Below are positions 51,024 through 60,264 of a stretch of DNA of 64,000 nt, in pieces. The translations under genes were made by a program, and so were the position numbers. This DNA comes from Mariniphaga sp040772505 (GTDB lineage: Bacteria; Bacteroidota; Bacteroidia; Bacteroidales; Prolixibacteraceae), in NCBI GenBank assembly GCA_040772505.1, contig JAXGYA010000008.1, forward strand, positions 1 through 64,000, written 5' to 3'. The notes under the pieces were generated by a model. That model was not told the origin of the DNA and did no database searches. It worked only from the letters and a program-made list of their open reading frames with translations. Positions within the stretch are counted from its first letter, which is position 1. The number at the start of each line of letters is the position of its first letter.

Positions 51024-52148
51024 CTAATCTTTGAATTTTTTTATTGCGCTGATAATTCTGTCCTGAATTTTTTCGGTCAACTCCGTGTGCATGGGAATGG
51101 ATAAGACTGAACTGCAAAGCATTTCGGTGTTTTTCAATTTAAAATCAGCCGGATTATATTTTTGAAGGGCAGGTTGCTGATAGAGTGGCATCGGGTAATA
51201 GATGTTGGAAGAAATACTGCTTTGTTTCAGGTGTTCCTGCAATGCATCGCGTTTATCGTTTTTCACTGTAAGGGTAAACTGATTGAAGGAATGCTTTGCA
51301 TATTCTGCCCGTTTCGGCAAATGAACCCACTCCACTTCTGCAAGGTTTCCATAATAGTAATTCGCTGCTTTTTGCCTTGCGGCGAGATACTGGTCTAAGT
51401 GGTTGAGCTTCACATTCAGAATGGCAGCATGAAGGGCATCCAGCCTGGAGTTGAAGCCGACAATTTCGTGGTAATATTTCTCTCTTTGTCCGTGTGCGGA
51501 AATCATCCGGCAGCGTTCTGCCAATTGCGGGTCATTGGTGGTGAGTGCGCCACCATCACCAAAAGTGCCCAAATTTTTGGTGGGAAAAAAAGAGTTGCAG
51601 CCAATGTGCCCAATAGTTCCGGTTTTTTTTATCTGCCCGTTTGAGAAAATTGTTTCGGCTCCCAATGCCTGTGCATTGTCTTCAATGACAAGTAGTCCGT
51701 GTTTTTCAGCAAGCTGCATGATTGATTCCATGTCTGCGCTTTGCCCGTAAAGATGAGTTGGCACGATAGCCTTTGTTTTTGGAGAAATTGCCTTTTTCAG
51801 TGCATCAACATCAATATTGAAAGTGTAAGGATCAACATCAACCATAACCGGGGTGAGATTGAGCAGGGCAATTGCCTCTGCGCTTGCAATGTAGCTGAAA
51901 GCAGGGACTATGATTTCGTCACCGGGTTTCAGCTCTGCTGCCATCAGGGCAATTTGCAGGGCATCCGTACCATTTCCGCAGGAAATGACATGGTTTACAC
52001 CCAGATATGAAGCCATATTTTCTTCAAACCGCTTTACCTCCGGGCCCTTAATGTATTGTGCAGATTCAGCACAACGTATCAGCGCCGCATCAATTTCCTG
52101 TTTTATTTTCAGGTACTGATTTCTGAGGTCAACCATCGGAATATTCAT
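51024..52148 (-). CDS. wbpE: DegT/DnrJ/EryC1-type sugar aminotransferase, WbpE-like
   Basis: 374-residue PLP aminotransferase. CGNGTDALQIALMA, PTHLYGQSADM, VIEDNAQALGAE and the Schiff-base Lys in FFPTKNLGTFGDGGAL. Transfers an amino group to a 3-keto sugar nucleotide. The next gene is the acetyltransferase that would act on the product. The oxidising enzymes (WbpA/WbpB) are not in the window. Confidence 0.85.
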   Translation of the reverse strand: MNIPMVDLRNQYLKIKQEIDAALIRCAESAQYIKGPEVKRFEENMASYLGVNHVISCGNGTDALQIALMAAELKPGDEIIVPAFSYIASAEAIALLNLTPVMVDVDPYTFNIDVDALKKAISPKTKAIVPTHLYGQSADMESIMQLAEKHGLLVIEDNAQALGAETIFSNGQIKKTGTIGHIGCNSFFPTKNLGTFGDGGALTTNDPQLAERCRMISAHGQREKYYHEIVGFNSRLDALHAAILNVKLNHLDQYLAARQKAANYYYGNLAEVEWVHLPKRAEYAKHSFNQFTLTVKNDKRDALQEHLKQSSISSNIYYPMPLYQQPALQKYNPADFKLKNTEMLCSSVLSIPMHTELTEKIQDRIISAIKKFKD

Positions 52149-52167
52149 TCTTATTCTTTAAATTTCA

Positions 52168-53973
52168 TTAAAATGGCCAAAAATAGGGAATAAGCCAGAC
52201 GCTTAGCATAAAAGCTGCAAATTGCATTGGGGCGCCGATCCGTATAAAGTCAAGTCCGGAATATTTTCCGACTGATTTGATGACTAAGTTTGAACGATAT
52301 CCCCTTGCAGTCATAAAGCTGGAAGCGCCTGCAATGGCTACGGCAACAAAAAAGGGTCGGGAGTCGGCGCCAAGCAGTTGCGCTGCCATGGCTGCAATGG
52401 GAAAAACAAGGGCAACTGCCGCATTGTTAGTAATAATTTCTGAAAGAACTGATGTGAGCAGCCACATAATGGCGAGTACACCCACAGGCCCAATATTGCG
52501 AACTGTGTTGATGGCTTCGGCTGCAAGGAGATTGGCTACTCCGGAATTTTGCATTGCCTTGCCAATGGCAAATGCCGAAGCAATGGAGATAATCATATCC
52601 CAGCTCACAGCTTTTGTGTAGTTTCTTTGCGGAACGATTCTTAACCAGACCATTAGTATTGCTGCATAGGCAACATAGACAAAAATGTTGAGGCGCATGC
52701 CAAACCCCCATGAAACCAGCTCGTTAATCACAACAGCGGCAACCATGCCCAAAAGAATAATCCCGGCAACCCATTTTACTCTTTTGCCTTTGTCATGGTG
52801 GAGGTCGCCCATATAGTTCACTAAATAGAACATTTGGGAAGCACCCCACGTTTCGTAAAATCTTTCTGTAGCCAGAAGAACCACATTGTCGCCTTCCTGT
52901 AATTGCAGGTTGTTGAGATTTTCTGTGATGCGCTCGCCGTGGCGGTGGATAGCCAAAACCACTGCATTCAGCTGTTCAAAAAAATGACATTCGGTTACCG
53001 TCTGCCCCAACCAGGGGAAACGGGGAGACAACACAGCCTCATATTGCTTCAGATTCTCTCTTTTTTCATGGCTCAGGAATTCTATTCCCTTAAGTTTCAC
53101 TTCCTTGTGGTTAAGTATATAGCTTAGTCTTTCGGAGTTTCCGGTTACAAGAAGTTCATCACCGGGTTGAATGGAGAGGTGTTTCTCGTGCGGATATAAA
53201 ATTTTATCATTTCGTGTCAGGGAATAGACTTCAAATCCGGGCAATCCCTCAATTCTCCGGTTAATAATCTTTTTGCCGTTAAGCTGACTTTGCTGCGTCA
53301 ATTGAAGATTGTAGTAGTAGTCTTTGCTTTCTGTTTCAGGTTTTTGAGTAAATTTGATTTTTTCACCGGGCAGAAGCCAGTTCCCAAAAACCGACATATA
53401 AATCAATCCAAAAATGGAAATAAAAAGGCCGATTTTTCCTAACTCAAACAGATGAAACCCCTTTCCTCCACTTTCCAGCATGAGCCCATGCACAACTAAA
53501 TTGGACGATGTGCCTATGAGTGTGCACATTCCGCCAAGAATTGCAGCATAGGAGAGAGGAATAAGAAATTTCTTTCTTGAGAATTTCATTATTTCTGCCC
53601 AGCGGATGAGGATTGGAGCAAAATTGACTACAATGGGCAGATTATTTAAAAAAGCAGAAAAAGCTGCCACAGGCAGCATAATCCGGGGAAGCATAAATGT
53701 CATTGGGTTGCGTTTCCGGGGAAGATATACTGTGGCAAGCCTGCCTAACAGTCCCGACTGTTTGATGCCTTCATTAACAAGAAAAAGTACGGCTATTGTT
53801 ATTAACCCATCATTGGAAAAACCGGTTAAAAGTTCGCGGTCAGTTATGATTCCGGTAACCATGAAAATTACGGCAGCACTAAGTAAAATCAGTCCCGGGC
53901 GCATGGCTTCCATCAGGAAAGCCACAATCAGGAAAAGCAAAACTATAAGTACAATCCAGACTTCAAATGACAT
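52168..53973 (-). CDS. SLC13-type permease with TrkA-C domains
   Basis: About 601 residues. N-terminal membrane half (FLNNLPIVVNFAPILIRWA, GTSSNLVVHGLML), then two RCK_C/TrkA-C-like domains about 210-370 (GLPGFEVYSLTRNDKI, VLAIHRHGERI), then a second membrane half (ITNNAAVALVFPIAAMAAQ). Layout matches the ArsB/NhaD-superfamily DASS-like carriers with central regulatory domains, often sulfate, citrate or sodium/anion transporters. Substrate unknown. ATG at 53973 is preferred; the upstream extension contains no conserved sequence. Confidence 0.82.
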   Translation of the reverse strand: MSFEVWIVLIVLLFLIVAFLMEAMRPGLILLSAAVIFMVTGIITDRELLTGFSNDGLITIAVLFLVNEGIKQSGLLGRLATVYLPRKRNPMTFMLPRIMLPVAAFSAFLNNLPIVVNFAPILIRWAEIMKFSRKKFLIPLSYAAILGGMCTLIGTSSNLVVHGLMLESGGKGFHLFELGKIGLFISIFGLIYMSVFGNWLLPGEKIKFTQKPETESKDYYYNLQLTQQSQLNGKKIINRRIEGLPGFEVYSLTRNDKILYPHEKHLSIQPGDELLVTGNSERLSYILNHKEVKLKGIEFLSHEKRENLKQYEAVLSPRFPWLGQTVTECHFFEQLNAVVLAIHRHGERITENLNNLQLQEGDNVVLLATERFYETWGASQMFYLVNYMGDLHHDKGKRVKWVAGIILLGMVAAVVINELVSWGFGMRLNIFVYVAYAAILMVWLRIVPQRNYTKAVSWDMIISIASAFAIGKAMQNSGVANLLAAEAINTVRNIGPVGVLAIMWLLTSVLSEIITNNAAVALVFPIAAMAAQLLGADSRPFFVAVAIAGASSFMTARGYRSNLVIKSVGKYSGLDFIRIGAPMQFAAFMLSVWLIPYFWPF

Positions 53974-54198
53974 ACAGCATTTATAATATTTAAGAGACAA
54001 ATTGCAAACTGCAAAAATTGTAAAGAGCGATGGCATTCCAAAGCGCTCACAATCAGTTTTTTATTGTATTCTTCATGCTCTGTAAATTCTGTTTCTAAAA
54101 TAACCACCCGAACAGAAATAACATATAATTATCAGACATCAAAATTAGAAATGAATTTTAAAAACTGAAGGGAAAGCGTAAAATTCATTTTGCGATAA

Positions 54199-57100
54199 TT
54201 AGTCAATATCCTCTTCAATCCATCCTGCACGGTTTTGGGGCTGTGGTTTTTTAACCTTTTTCACCGGATTTTCTTTCAGTTGCCTGAGCAATACTTCTAC
54301 TGCCTTTTCAATGGAAGGGTCTTCGCCTTTTGCTAACTGTTCGGGACGGTCAACCACTTCAATGTCAGGATAAACTCCGATTCCTTCGATTATCCAGTTT
54401 TCATTTTCATCATAAATACCGAATCTTGGGACAGATATATTTGCTCCGTCCACCAGCTGTGCATTTCCTGAGATTCCTACTAATCCGCCCCATGTGCGCG
54501 TTCCGATGAGCGTTCCAAGCCCTTTTTTCTTAAAAAAGTAGGGGAAGGCATCGCCGCCGGATGAGGAATATCCGTTTATTAGCATCACTTTGGGTCCGTC
54601 ATGTGCCACTCCTGGTGTCCTCATAGGCTCAAGTCCACTGCGCTGCCAGTAGCTGAGGGTTTTTCGGTCTAAGAGGCTGGTCATCACATCGGGAATGAAT
54701 CCTCCGCCGTTGTAGCGGTCGTCAATAATCAGCGCTTCTTTGTCGTGGTAAGCATACATTCCCCGGAAAAGTTCGCGGTTGCCCTCATAGGAGGTGTTGG
54801 GCACATGAATATAGCCGATTCGTCCGTTGGAAAGTTTATCCACCAGTTCACGGCGCTGGTTTACCCATGTGAGATACATCAGCTCCAATTCACTCTTAAC
54901 TGGCTCTATGACTGAAGTTCTTGGGTTGCTGCCGTCAGCATTTGCCGATACAGTAATTTCTGTGCGCTTTCCTGCCGTATTTTCCAGGTAGAGGTAAGGA
55001 TTTTCATCTGTTTTGATCTCTTTCCCGTTTATGGAAATGAGGTAGTCGCCTTCATTTACATCAACTCCGGGAGTAGTAAGCGGCGAACGGCGCTGACTGT
55101 TCCAGTTCTCGCTGTCGAAAATTTCTGAGATTTTGAATTTATTTGCCTTTGCATCAGGCTCCAGCTTTGCCCCTAAGAGTCCGCCTTCAATTCTTTTTAC
55201 CTGCTCAAAATCGCCCCAGTTAATGTAAGCATGTCCGGCATTTAGCTCGGAGACCATTTCGCTGAGAATATGATCGAGATCGGCACGATGCCCAACATAA
55301 GGTACCCATTTGATGTAGTTTTCCTTAACTTTTTTCCAGTTTACCCCGTGCAGATTATCCACATAGAAGTAATCCCTGAAAATGCGCCATGCATCATTGA
55401 AAATCTGTATCCATTCCTTGCGAGGTTCAATCTTCATTTCAAGGTTATCAAGGTTTAGTTTGCCTTCGTCCGGTTTTATGCCGGGCTTTATTGCAGTGAT
55501 ACCGTAATCATTCCCTGAACGGTAAAGCATTGTTTTGTTGTCTGCCGATACCTGAACTTGCGAAACATTGCTCATTATTTCCTCGCTTTTCTCTTTTTCA
55601 ATGTCATATTTCTCCAGTTTTCCGCCAACAAGATAAAGCAGACCTCCCTCAACTGGAATAAGATCACGGTAGTTGCCGGTAGCAGGAGGCAAAACAACAA
55701 TCCGGTTATTTATGCCTTCCGTATCGATTCTAACTGTCAATTTATCCTCTTTTTTCCCGGAAGTTTGTTCATTTTCTTTCTTTTGATTCTCAGTTTCTCC
55801 TTCTTTCACCGGCTCAACATCGTTCTTGTCCTTAAAAAGTTTCGGGCCGTCAGCTGCAAGTATCATTGCATATATACGGGTTGCATTCTGATAAACATAG
55901 TCAAACTCGAAACTTGAAAATCCGAGATTGAAATCACGGTTGGATAAAAAGAAAATGTAATTTCCGTCTGCTGAAAAAACGGGCGCAAAGTCATTGAAAG
56001 TGTGGTCAGTAAGCTGAATGCTTTTGGTGTCTTCAATGTTATAAACCCAAATTGCCGGCTGCCCGTTTGATGTTTCTTTTGCATAAACAATCCATCGGGA
56101 ATCGGGAGAAAATGCAAAGTTGCGAATTTCAGATTCAACTGCTTTATCGGCAATCGATTCTTTTTTAGTTTCTATATTAATAATTTTCAATTGTAAGCTC
56201 CTGTCGGAATAGGCTAAATATTTACTGTCGGGCGACCAGATGGCGGCGTATTTCCATGCTGAAGAGCCGGAAGTGAGTTGCATGGGTTTAGCACCTTTCT
56301 TATTCTCAAGCAGATATATTTCGTATTCGCCTGTTTTGTCGGAAGTGTATGCAATATATTTTCCGTTGGGTGACCATGCTGGATAAATCTCACGAACTCC
56401 CTGAGTTTGTGTAAGATTTTCAATGGAACCGTTTTCTGCAGGAACGGAAAAGATGTTGCCGCGGGCATCGAACAGTGCACGCTTACCGGTAGGAGAGAGC
56501 GTATAGCTATGAATATTCTCTTTTACGTTTTTAAAATAGGGGAGCAGCAGGGGATTGTCAAAATGAATATTGACGTTAATTTTTTCAGATTTTCCGGTTT
56601 CCAGATTTAGTTTATATAGGAATCCGTCATTTTCGAAAACCAATTGTCCGTTTTGTCCGGAAGGCCACAGCACATCCAGCTCTTTGAAGTGTGTAATTTG
56701 TTTGGTCTCCTTGCTTTGGGTATCATAACTGTGGATATTCAGTTTCAGGTCGCGGTCAGATGCAAAAAAGATTTTGTTGCCATACCACACCGGCCACTGG
56801 TCGGAACCGGCAAAACTGGTGATTTGTTCTGAAGTGTTATTATTCAGGTCGTAAATCCATAAGTCGGTTGCCCGCCCGCCTTTGTAGCGCTTCCATGTGC
56901 GAAATTCCCGATCAACCGGAGTGAAACATATTTTTTCTGCATCGGGCGAGAAGGTGGCTATTCCTCCGTTGACAATGGGCAGCGGCTTTTCAAATCCTCC
57001 GTCGATATTAACGGTGAAATATTTTCCGTTTCGTTCACCAAATTCGGTTCGGTTGGAACGGAAGAGTATGTTTTTGCTGTCAGGAGTCCATCCCAGTACA

Positions 57101-57468
57101 ATATTATCAAACCCGCCGCGTGGAGGTACAACGCCAACAGAATTATACCAGGTGAGTTGCCTTGGTACACCTCCCTGGGATGGAATTACGAAAATCTGGC
57201 GGCTGCCTGAATACTCACCTGAAAAGGCAATCCATTTGCCATCGGGTGAAATTTTCGGGAACAGTTCCATTCCCTCGTGGGAGGTCAGCCTGCGGGCATC
57301 GCCCCCGTTTGAACTTACTGTCCAGATGTCTCCGGCATATACAAAGGCAACCAGATTGCCATTTATATCGGGGAAGCGCATGAGCCTTGAGTCGGAGACT
57401 GCGTTGGCAGAAAAAAATATTCCTGCAATTAAAAGCAGGGCAACAGTTGTATGGCGTATCTTTTCCAT
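54199..57468 (-). CDS. Tricorn-type protease
   Basis: 1089 residues with a signal peptide (ending SANA), so exported. Two beta-propeller regions with WD40/TolB-like repeats (ELFPKISPDGKWIAFSGEY and many SPDS/SPNG motifs) occupy about 25-540. An acidic, Lys-rich linker follows, then a C1 tricorn helical domain, a PDZ domain (about 790-870) and the C-terminal serine peptidase with nucleophile about Ser969 in NGYSSSGGDAF. Tricorn proteins degrade peptides. The full domain set is intact. Confidence 0.9.
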   Translation of the reverse strand: MEKIRHTTVALLLIAGIFFSANAVSDSRLMRFPDINGNLVAFVYAGDIWTVSSNGGDARRLTSHEGMELFPKISPDGKWIAFSGEYSGSRQIFVIPSQGGVPRQLTWYNSVGVVPPRGGFDNIVLGWTPDSKNILFRSNRTEFGERNGKYFTVNIDGGFEKPLPIVNGGIATFSPDAEKICFTPVDREFRTWKRYKGGRATDLWIYDLNNNTSEQITSFAGSDQWPVWYGNKIFFASDRDLKLNIHSYDTQSKETKQITHFKELDVLWPSGQNGQLVFENDGFLYKLNLETGKSEKINVNIHFDNPLLLPYFKNVKENIHSYTLSPTGKRALFDARGNIFSVPAENGSIENLTQTQGVREIYPAWSPNGKYIAYTSDKTGEYEIYLLENKKGAKPMQLTSGSSAWKYAAIWSPDSKYLAYSDRSLQLKIINIETKKESIADKAVESEIRNFAFSPDSRWIVYAKETSNGQPAIWVYNIEDTKSIQLTDHTFNDFAPVFSADGNYIFFLSNRDFNLGFSSFEFDYVYQNATRIYAMILAADGPKLFKDKNDVEPVKEGETENQKKENEQTSGKKEDKLTVRIDTEGINNRIVVLPPATGNYRDLIPVEGGLLYLVGGKLEKYDIEKEKSEEIMSNVSQVQVSADNKTMLYRSGNDYGITAIKPGIKPDEGKLNLDNLEMKIEPRKEWIQIFNDAWRIFRDYFYVDNLHGVNWKKVKENYIKWVPYVGHRADLDHILSEMVSELNAGHAYINWGDFEQVKRIEGGLLGAKLEPDAKANKFKISEIFDSENWNSQRRSPLTTPGVDVNEGDYLISINGKEIKTDENPYLYLENTAGKRTEITVSANADGSNPRTSVIEPVKSELELMYLTWVNQRRELVDKLSNGRIGYIHVPNTSYEGNRELFRGMYAYHDKEALIIDDRYNGGGFIPDVMTSLLDRKTLSYWQRSGLEPMRTPGVAHDGPKVMLINGYSSSGGDAFPYFFKKKGLGTLIGTRTWGGLVGISGNAQLVDGANISVPRFGIYDENENWIIEGIGVYPDIEVVDRPEQLAKGEDPSIEKAVEVLLRQLKENPVKKVKKPQPQNRAGWIEEDID

Positions 57469-57599
57469 AAAAAACGTTTTTGGTTCCTTCGAAATTTTTT
57501 AAAGCGGCAATATACAAATATGCGCTGTTTTTTGAAAAGATATTTATTACTCTTTTGAAGTGCGACCTGTCTTTAAACCCGCTTTTCAGAGCAATTTTG

Positions 57600-57817
57600 T
57601 TGATGTTCATGCTGGTTCCTGGGTGGTAAAACCTTTCATGAAAGTTTCGGGCAACAGATTTGTAAGAAAAAGCACCCCCACCTGTGGACACCGTGAATTC
57701 TCAACACTTAAGGGACAGGCTGGCATGTGGCATAGGCATCCGGGTTGGAAAATGCCGGAATACTTTCTTCGGTGGTGAAGTCAGCACGCGGTGTAATGTC
57801 ACTTTGTTGTTTTTCAT
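57600..57817 (-). pseudogene. Decayed SRPBCC/AHSA1 gene
   Basis: From ATG 57817 the minus strand reads MKNNKVTLHRVLTSPPKKVFR, the typical AHSA1 start (helix 1, 'HRVL.A.PE.V.RAF'). One frame over it continues AFSNPDAYATCQPVP, where normal proteins read 'AFxDPDAMxxWxPP'. Then come a stop and another frame. So the gene is broken by at least two frame changes. Further on, toward the tricorn gene, the frame from 57610 gives INKIALKSGFKDRSHFKRV, which resembles an AraC-type helix-turn-helix and may be a second remnant. No intact gene is present between tricorn and DUF4256. Confidence 0.6.
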
Positions 57818-57836
57818 TATAAATTAATTTCAATAT

Positions 57837-58409
57837 TTAAACCCGTAGTAATCCACGTAACCCCCGGGTGGCGTAGTACGATTCGGCTCCGTTGTGGTAG
57901 GTGAAAACCTGGTTGTAGCGACGGTCGCAAAACAGGGCGCCGCCCAGTTTTCTGATTTCATCAGGGGTTTTTACCCAACTCGATGTTTTGGTGTCGAAAC
58001 TCCCGAGCTGTTGCAACTCGCGGTATTGGGTTTCGGTGAGCAGCTCAATGCCCATCTCGTTGGCCATGCCCACAGCGCTGTTTTTGGGTTTGTTGGCTTT
58101 TCGCGATTCCAGCGCCTGCGGGTCGTAACAAATGCTTCGGCGGCCCTTGGGACTTTCGGCGGAACAATCTTGAAAAATGTATTCGCCGGTTTGGGGGTCC
58201 ATGCCGGTAATATCCGGTTCGCCACCGGTGCGTTCCATTTCGTTAAGCGACCACATTTTTGCAGGGTTGGCTTTCAGCTTTGCCTCAACTTCAGCCCATT
58301 CAATGTCTTCATGTCGGTTTCTGTTTTTTATGAAACGGGTGTTCAATACGCTGATGAGCTCTTCACTTTGGGCTGGCGATAATCTTTTCTCTATTTTTTT
58401 CTTTGTCAT
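57837..58409 (-). CDS. DUF4256 family protein
   Basis: 190 residues, cytoplasmic. ERTGGEPDITG, CSAESPKGRRSICYD, GMANEMGIELLTETQYRELQ and GGALFCDRRYNQVFTYHNGAESYYATRGLRGLLRV match the DUF4256 family. Function unknown. The broken SRPBCC gene follows it, which suggests an original two-gene unit. A TATCTTTG box at 58464-58471 is a candidate promoter. Confidence 0.85.
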   Translation of the reverse strand: MTKKKIEKRLSPAQSEELISVLNTRFIKNRNRHEDIEWAEVEAKLKANPAKMWSLNEMERTGGEPDITGMDPQTGEYIFQDCSAESPKGRRSICYDPQALESRKANKPKNSAVGMANEMGIELLTETQYRELQQLGSFDTKTSSWVKTPDEIRKLGGALFCDRRYNQVFTYHNGAESYYATRGLRGLLRV

Positions 58410-58463
58410 AAGGTATTATTCGTTTGTTTCCAAAAAACTACAGGTTTTGGTGCAGTCGGTTAA

Positions 58464-58471
58464 CAAAGATA
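58464..58471 (-). promoter_or_regulatory. Promoter -7 box (TATCTTTG) of DUF4256
   Basis: Exact TAnnTTTG on the minus strand, 55 nt before the start. No well-spaced TTG upstream. Confidence 0.4.
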
Positions 58472-58606
58472 AAACAAGCAACGGACAAAAAGGTATTTTA
58501 TTTTACATCAAATTGTACAACCACGTCGAACCCGCTTTTGTTGATAGAATTATTCAATGCGGCAAAGGAAAAATATTTCTTTTTGTTTGATCCGCCTTCA
58601 AATAAA

Positions 58607-58639
58607 AAAGCGGGAGGAGCACTGTGCTCCTCCCGCTTT
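58607..58639. terminator. Strong terminator of gnd
   Basis: AAAGCGGGAGGAGCAC at 58607-58622 pairs with GTGCTCCTCCCGCTTT at 58624-58639. On the minus strand T-rich sequence (TTTTTATTTG type) follows, 23 nt after the gnd stop. Confidence 0.88.
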
Positions 58640-58661
58640 AATTATTCATTAAGCCTGCTGA

Positions 58662-60116
58662 TTACACGTTATAAGTAGATGATGCGGTGTCGCCGCCGCG
58701 TCCTGTCCAGTTGGTGTGGAAGAACTCGCCGCGCGGTTTGTCTATCCTCTCGTAGGTGTGTGCTCCGAAATAGTCGCGTTGTGCCTGCAGCAGATTTGCC
58801 GGAAGCCTTTCAGTTCTGAATCCATCGAAGTAACATAATGCAGAGGTAATTGCCGGAACCGGGATACCGTTTGAGAGTGCTGTTGCGGTAACTCTGCGCC
58901 ATCCTTCCTGAGTGCTTTCCACTTTCTTTTTAAAGAACTGGTCTAACAGCAGGTTGGGCAATTCAGGATTCTTATCAAATGCTTTTTTGATATCTCCCAA
59001 AAATGCAGAGCGGATGATACATCCACCACGCCACATCAGAGCAATTCCGCCATAGTTCAAATGCCAGCCATACTCTTTTGCAGCTTCCATCATCAGGTTA
59101 TATCCCTGCGCATAAGAGATGATCTTTGAACCATAAAGTGCCAATTTCAAATCTTCAAGGAATTGTTCGCGGTTGCCTTCAAATTTGGGCTTCGGTCCTT
59201 TGATAGTTTTTGAAGCCTGCACTCTCAGGTCTTTCTGTGCTGAGAGGCAACGTGCAAATACTGCTTCTCCGATGAGTGTCAGCGGGATCCCCAGATCAAG
59301 GGCAGAAATTCCTGTCCATTTTCCGGTTCCTTTTTGTCCGGCAGTGTCTAAAATGAAATCGACAGTTTCTTCGCCGTTTTCATCTTTATAGCCTAAAATG
59401 TCACGGGTAATCTCGATGAGATAGCTGTCAAGCTCCTCCTCATTCCATTTTTTGAACATTTCGTGCATTTCCTGATTGGACATTCCCAGTAGGTCTTTCA
59501 TGATTTGATATGCTTCAGTAATAATCTGCATATCACCATATTCAATTCCGTTGTGCACCATTTTCACATAGTGCCCGGCGCCGCCTTCACCAACCCAGTC
59601 GCAGCATGGCTCACCACTATCAACTTTGGCAGCGATTGCCTGAAAGATTTCTTTCACAAACGGCCATGCGTCCGGGGAACCTCCCGGCATCAGTGATGGG
59701 CCTGTCAGGGCGCCTTCCTCGCCTCCGGAAACACCCGTGCCAATGTAGAGCAATCCTTTGCTTTCCACATATTCGGTGCGGCGGATGGTGTCGGGAAAGT
59801 GTGAGTTGCCCCCGTCAATAATAATGTCTCCCGGCTCAAGGTGCGGAATCAGCTGTTCGATGAAATCGTCAACCGGTTTGCCTGCTTTTACCAATAACAT
59901 CACCTTGCGCGGTCTCTTCAGCGATGCGACCAGCTCTTCAACAGAATGTGCCCCGATGAATTTCTTCCCGGCACCGCGTCCGTTGACAAAAATATCCACT
60001 TTTTCAACTGTCCGGTTAAACACCGCAACGGTGTAACCTTTACTCTCCATGTTCAATACCAGGTTTTCGCCCATTACAGCCAACCCGATTAATCCAATGT
60101 CTGCTAATTGCTTCAT
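58662..60116 (-). CDS. gnd: 6-phosphogluconate dehydrogenase, decarboxylating
   Basis: About 484 residues. IGLIGLAVMGENLVLNMESKGYTVAVFNRT is the NADP-binding start, IIIDGGNSHFPDT and GTGVSGGEEGALTGPSLMPGG are substrate-binding, and catalytic Lys is in VKMVHNGIEYGDMQ. Converts 6-phosphogluconate to ribulose-5-phosphate and CO2 in the oxidative pentose phosphate pathway. No zwf or pgl is adjacent. ATG at 60122 is an equally possible start. Confidence 0.95.
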   Translation of the reverse strand: MKQLADIGLIGLAVMGENLVLNMESKGYTVAVFNRTVEKVDIFVNGRGAGKKFIGAHSVEELVASLKRPRKVMLLVKAGKPVDDFIEQLIPHLEPGDIIIDGGNSHFPDTIRRTEYVESKGLLYIGTGVSGGEEGALTGPSLMPGGSPDAWPFVKEIFQAIAAKVDSGEPCCDWVGEGGAGHYVKMVHNGIEYGDMQIITEAYQIMKDLLGMSNQEMHEMFKKWNEEELDSYLIEITRDILGYKDENGEETVDFILDTAGQKGTGKWTGISALDLGIPLTLIGEAVFARCLSAQKDLRVQASKTIKGPKPKFEGNREQFLEDLKLALYGSKIISYAQGYNLMMEAAKEYGWHLNYGGIALMWRGGCIIRSAFLGDIKKAFDKNPELPNLLLDQFFKKKVESTQEGWRRVTATALSNGIPVPAITSALCYFDGFRTERLPANLLQAQRDYFGAHTYERIDKPRGEFFHTNWTGRGGDTASSTYNV

Positions 60117-60264
60117 AATCATTTTTTATTTAAAATTATTTGTTTATATCTTATTGTGAACTATTGTGTCTATTGTGGTTTGTTCTTTTTTTGAACCACA
60201 TCAGGCACCATAGGGCACATAGTTTTTAATTTTCCCTTTGACTTCGCTCAGGGCATCGTATTTT
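60117..60264. repeat. Imperfect inverted repeat and common intergenic motif
   Basis: Between gnd and pdxB the minus-strand-like arm GTGAACTATTGTGTCTATTG and TGGTT faces AACCACATCAGGCACC and ATAGGGCACATAG, an imperfect palindrome. Then CTTTGACTTCGCTCAGGG follows, a motif frequent between Bacteroidota genes. It looks like a small non-autonomous element or REP-like repeat. Confidence 0.5.

Noticed and set aside
57215..57691. 158-residue minus-strand ORF as a gene
   Set aside because: It covers the start of the tricorn gene in another frame; only its first third shows remnant-like sequence, described as a pseudogene.
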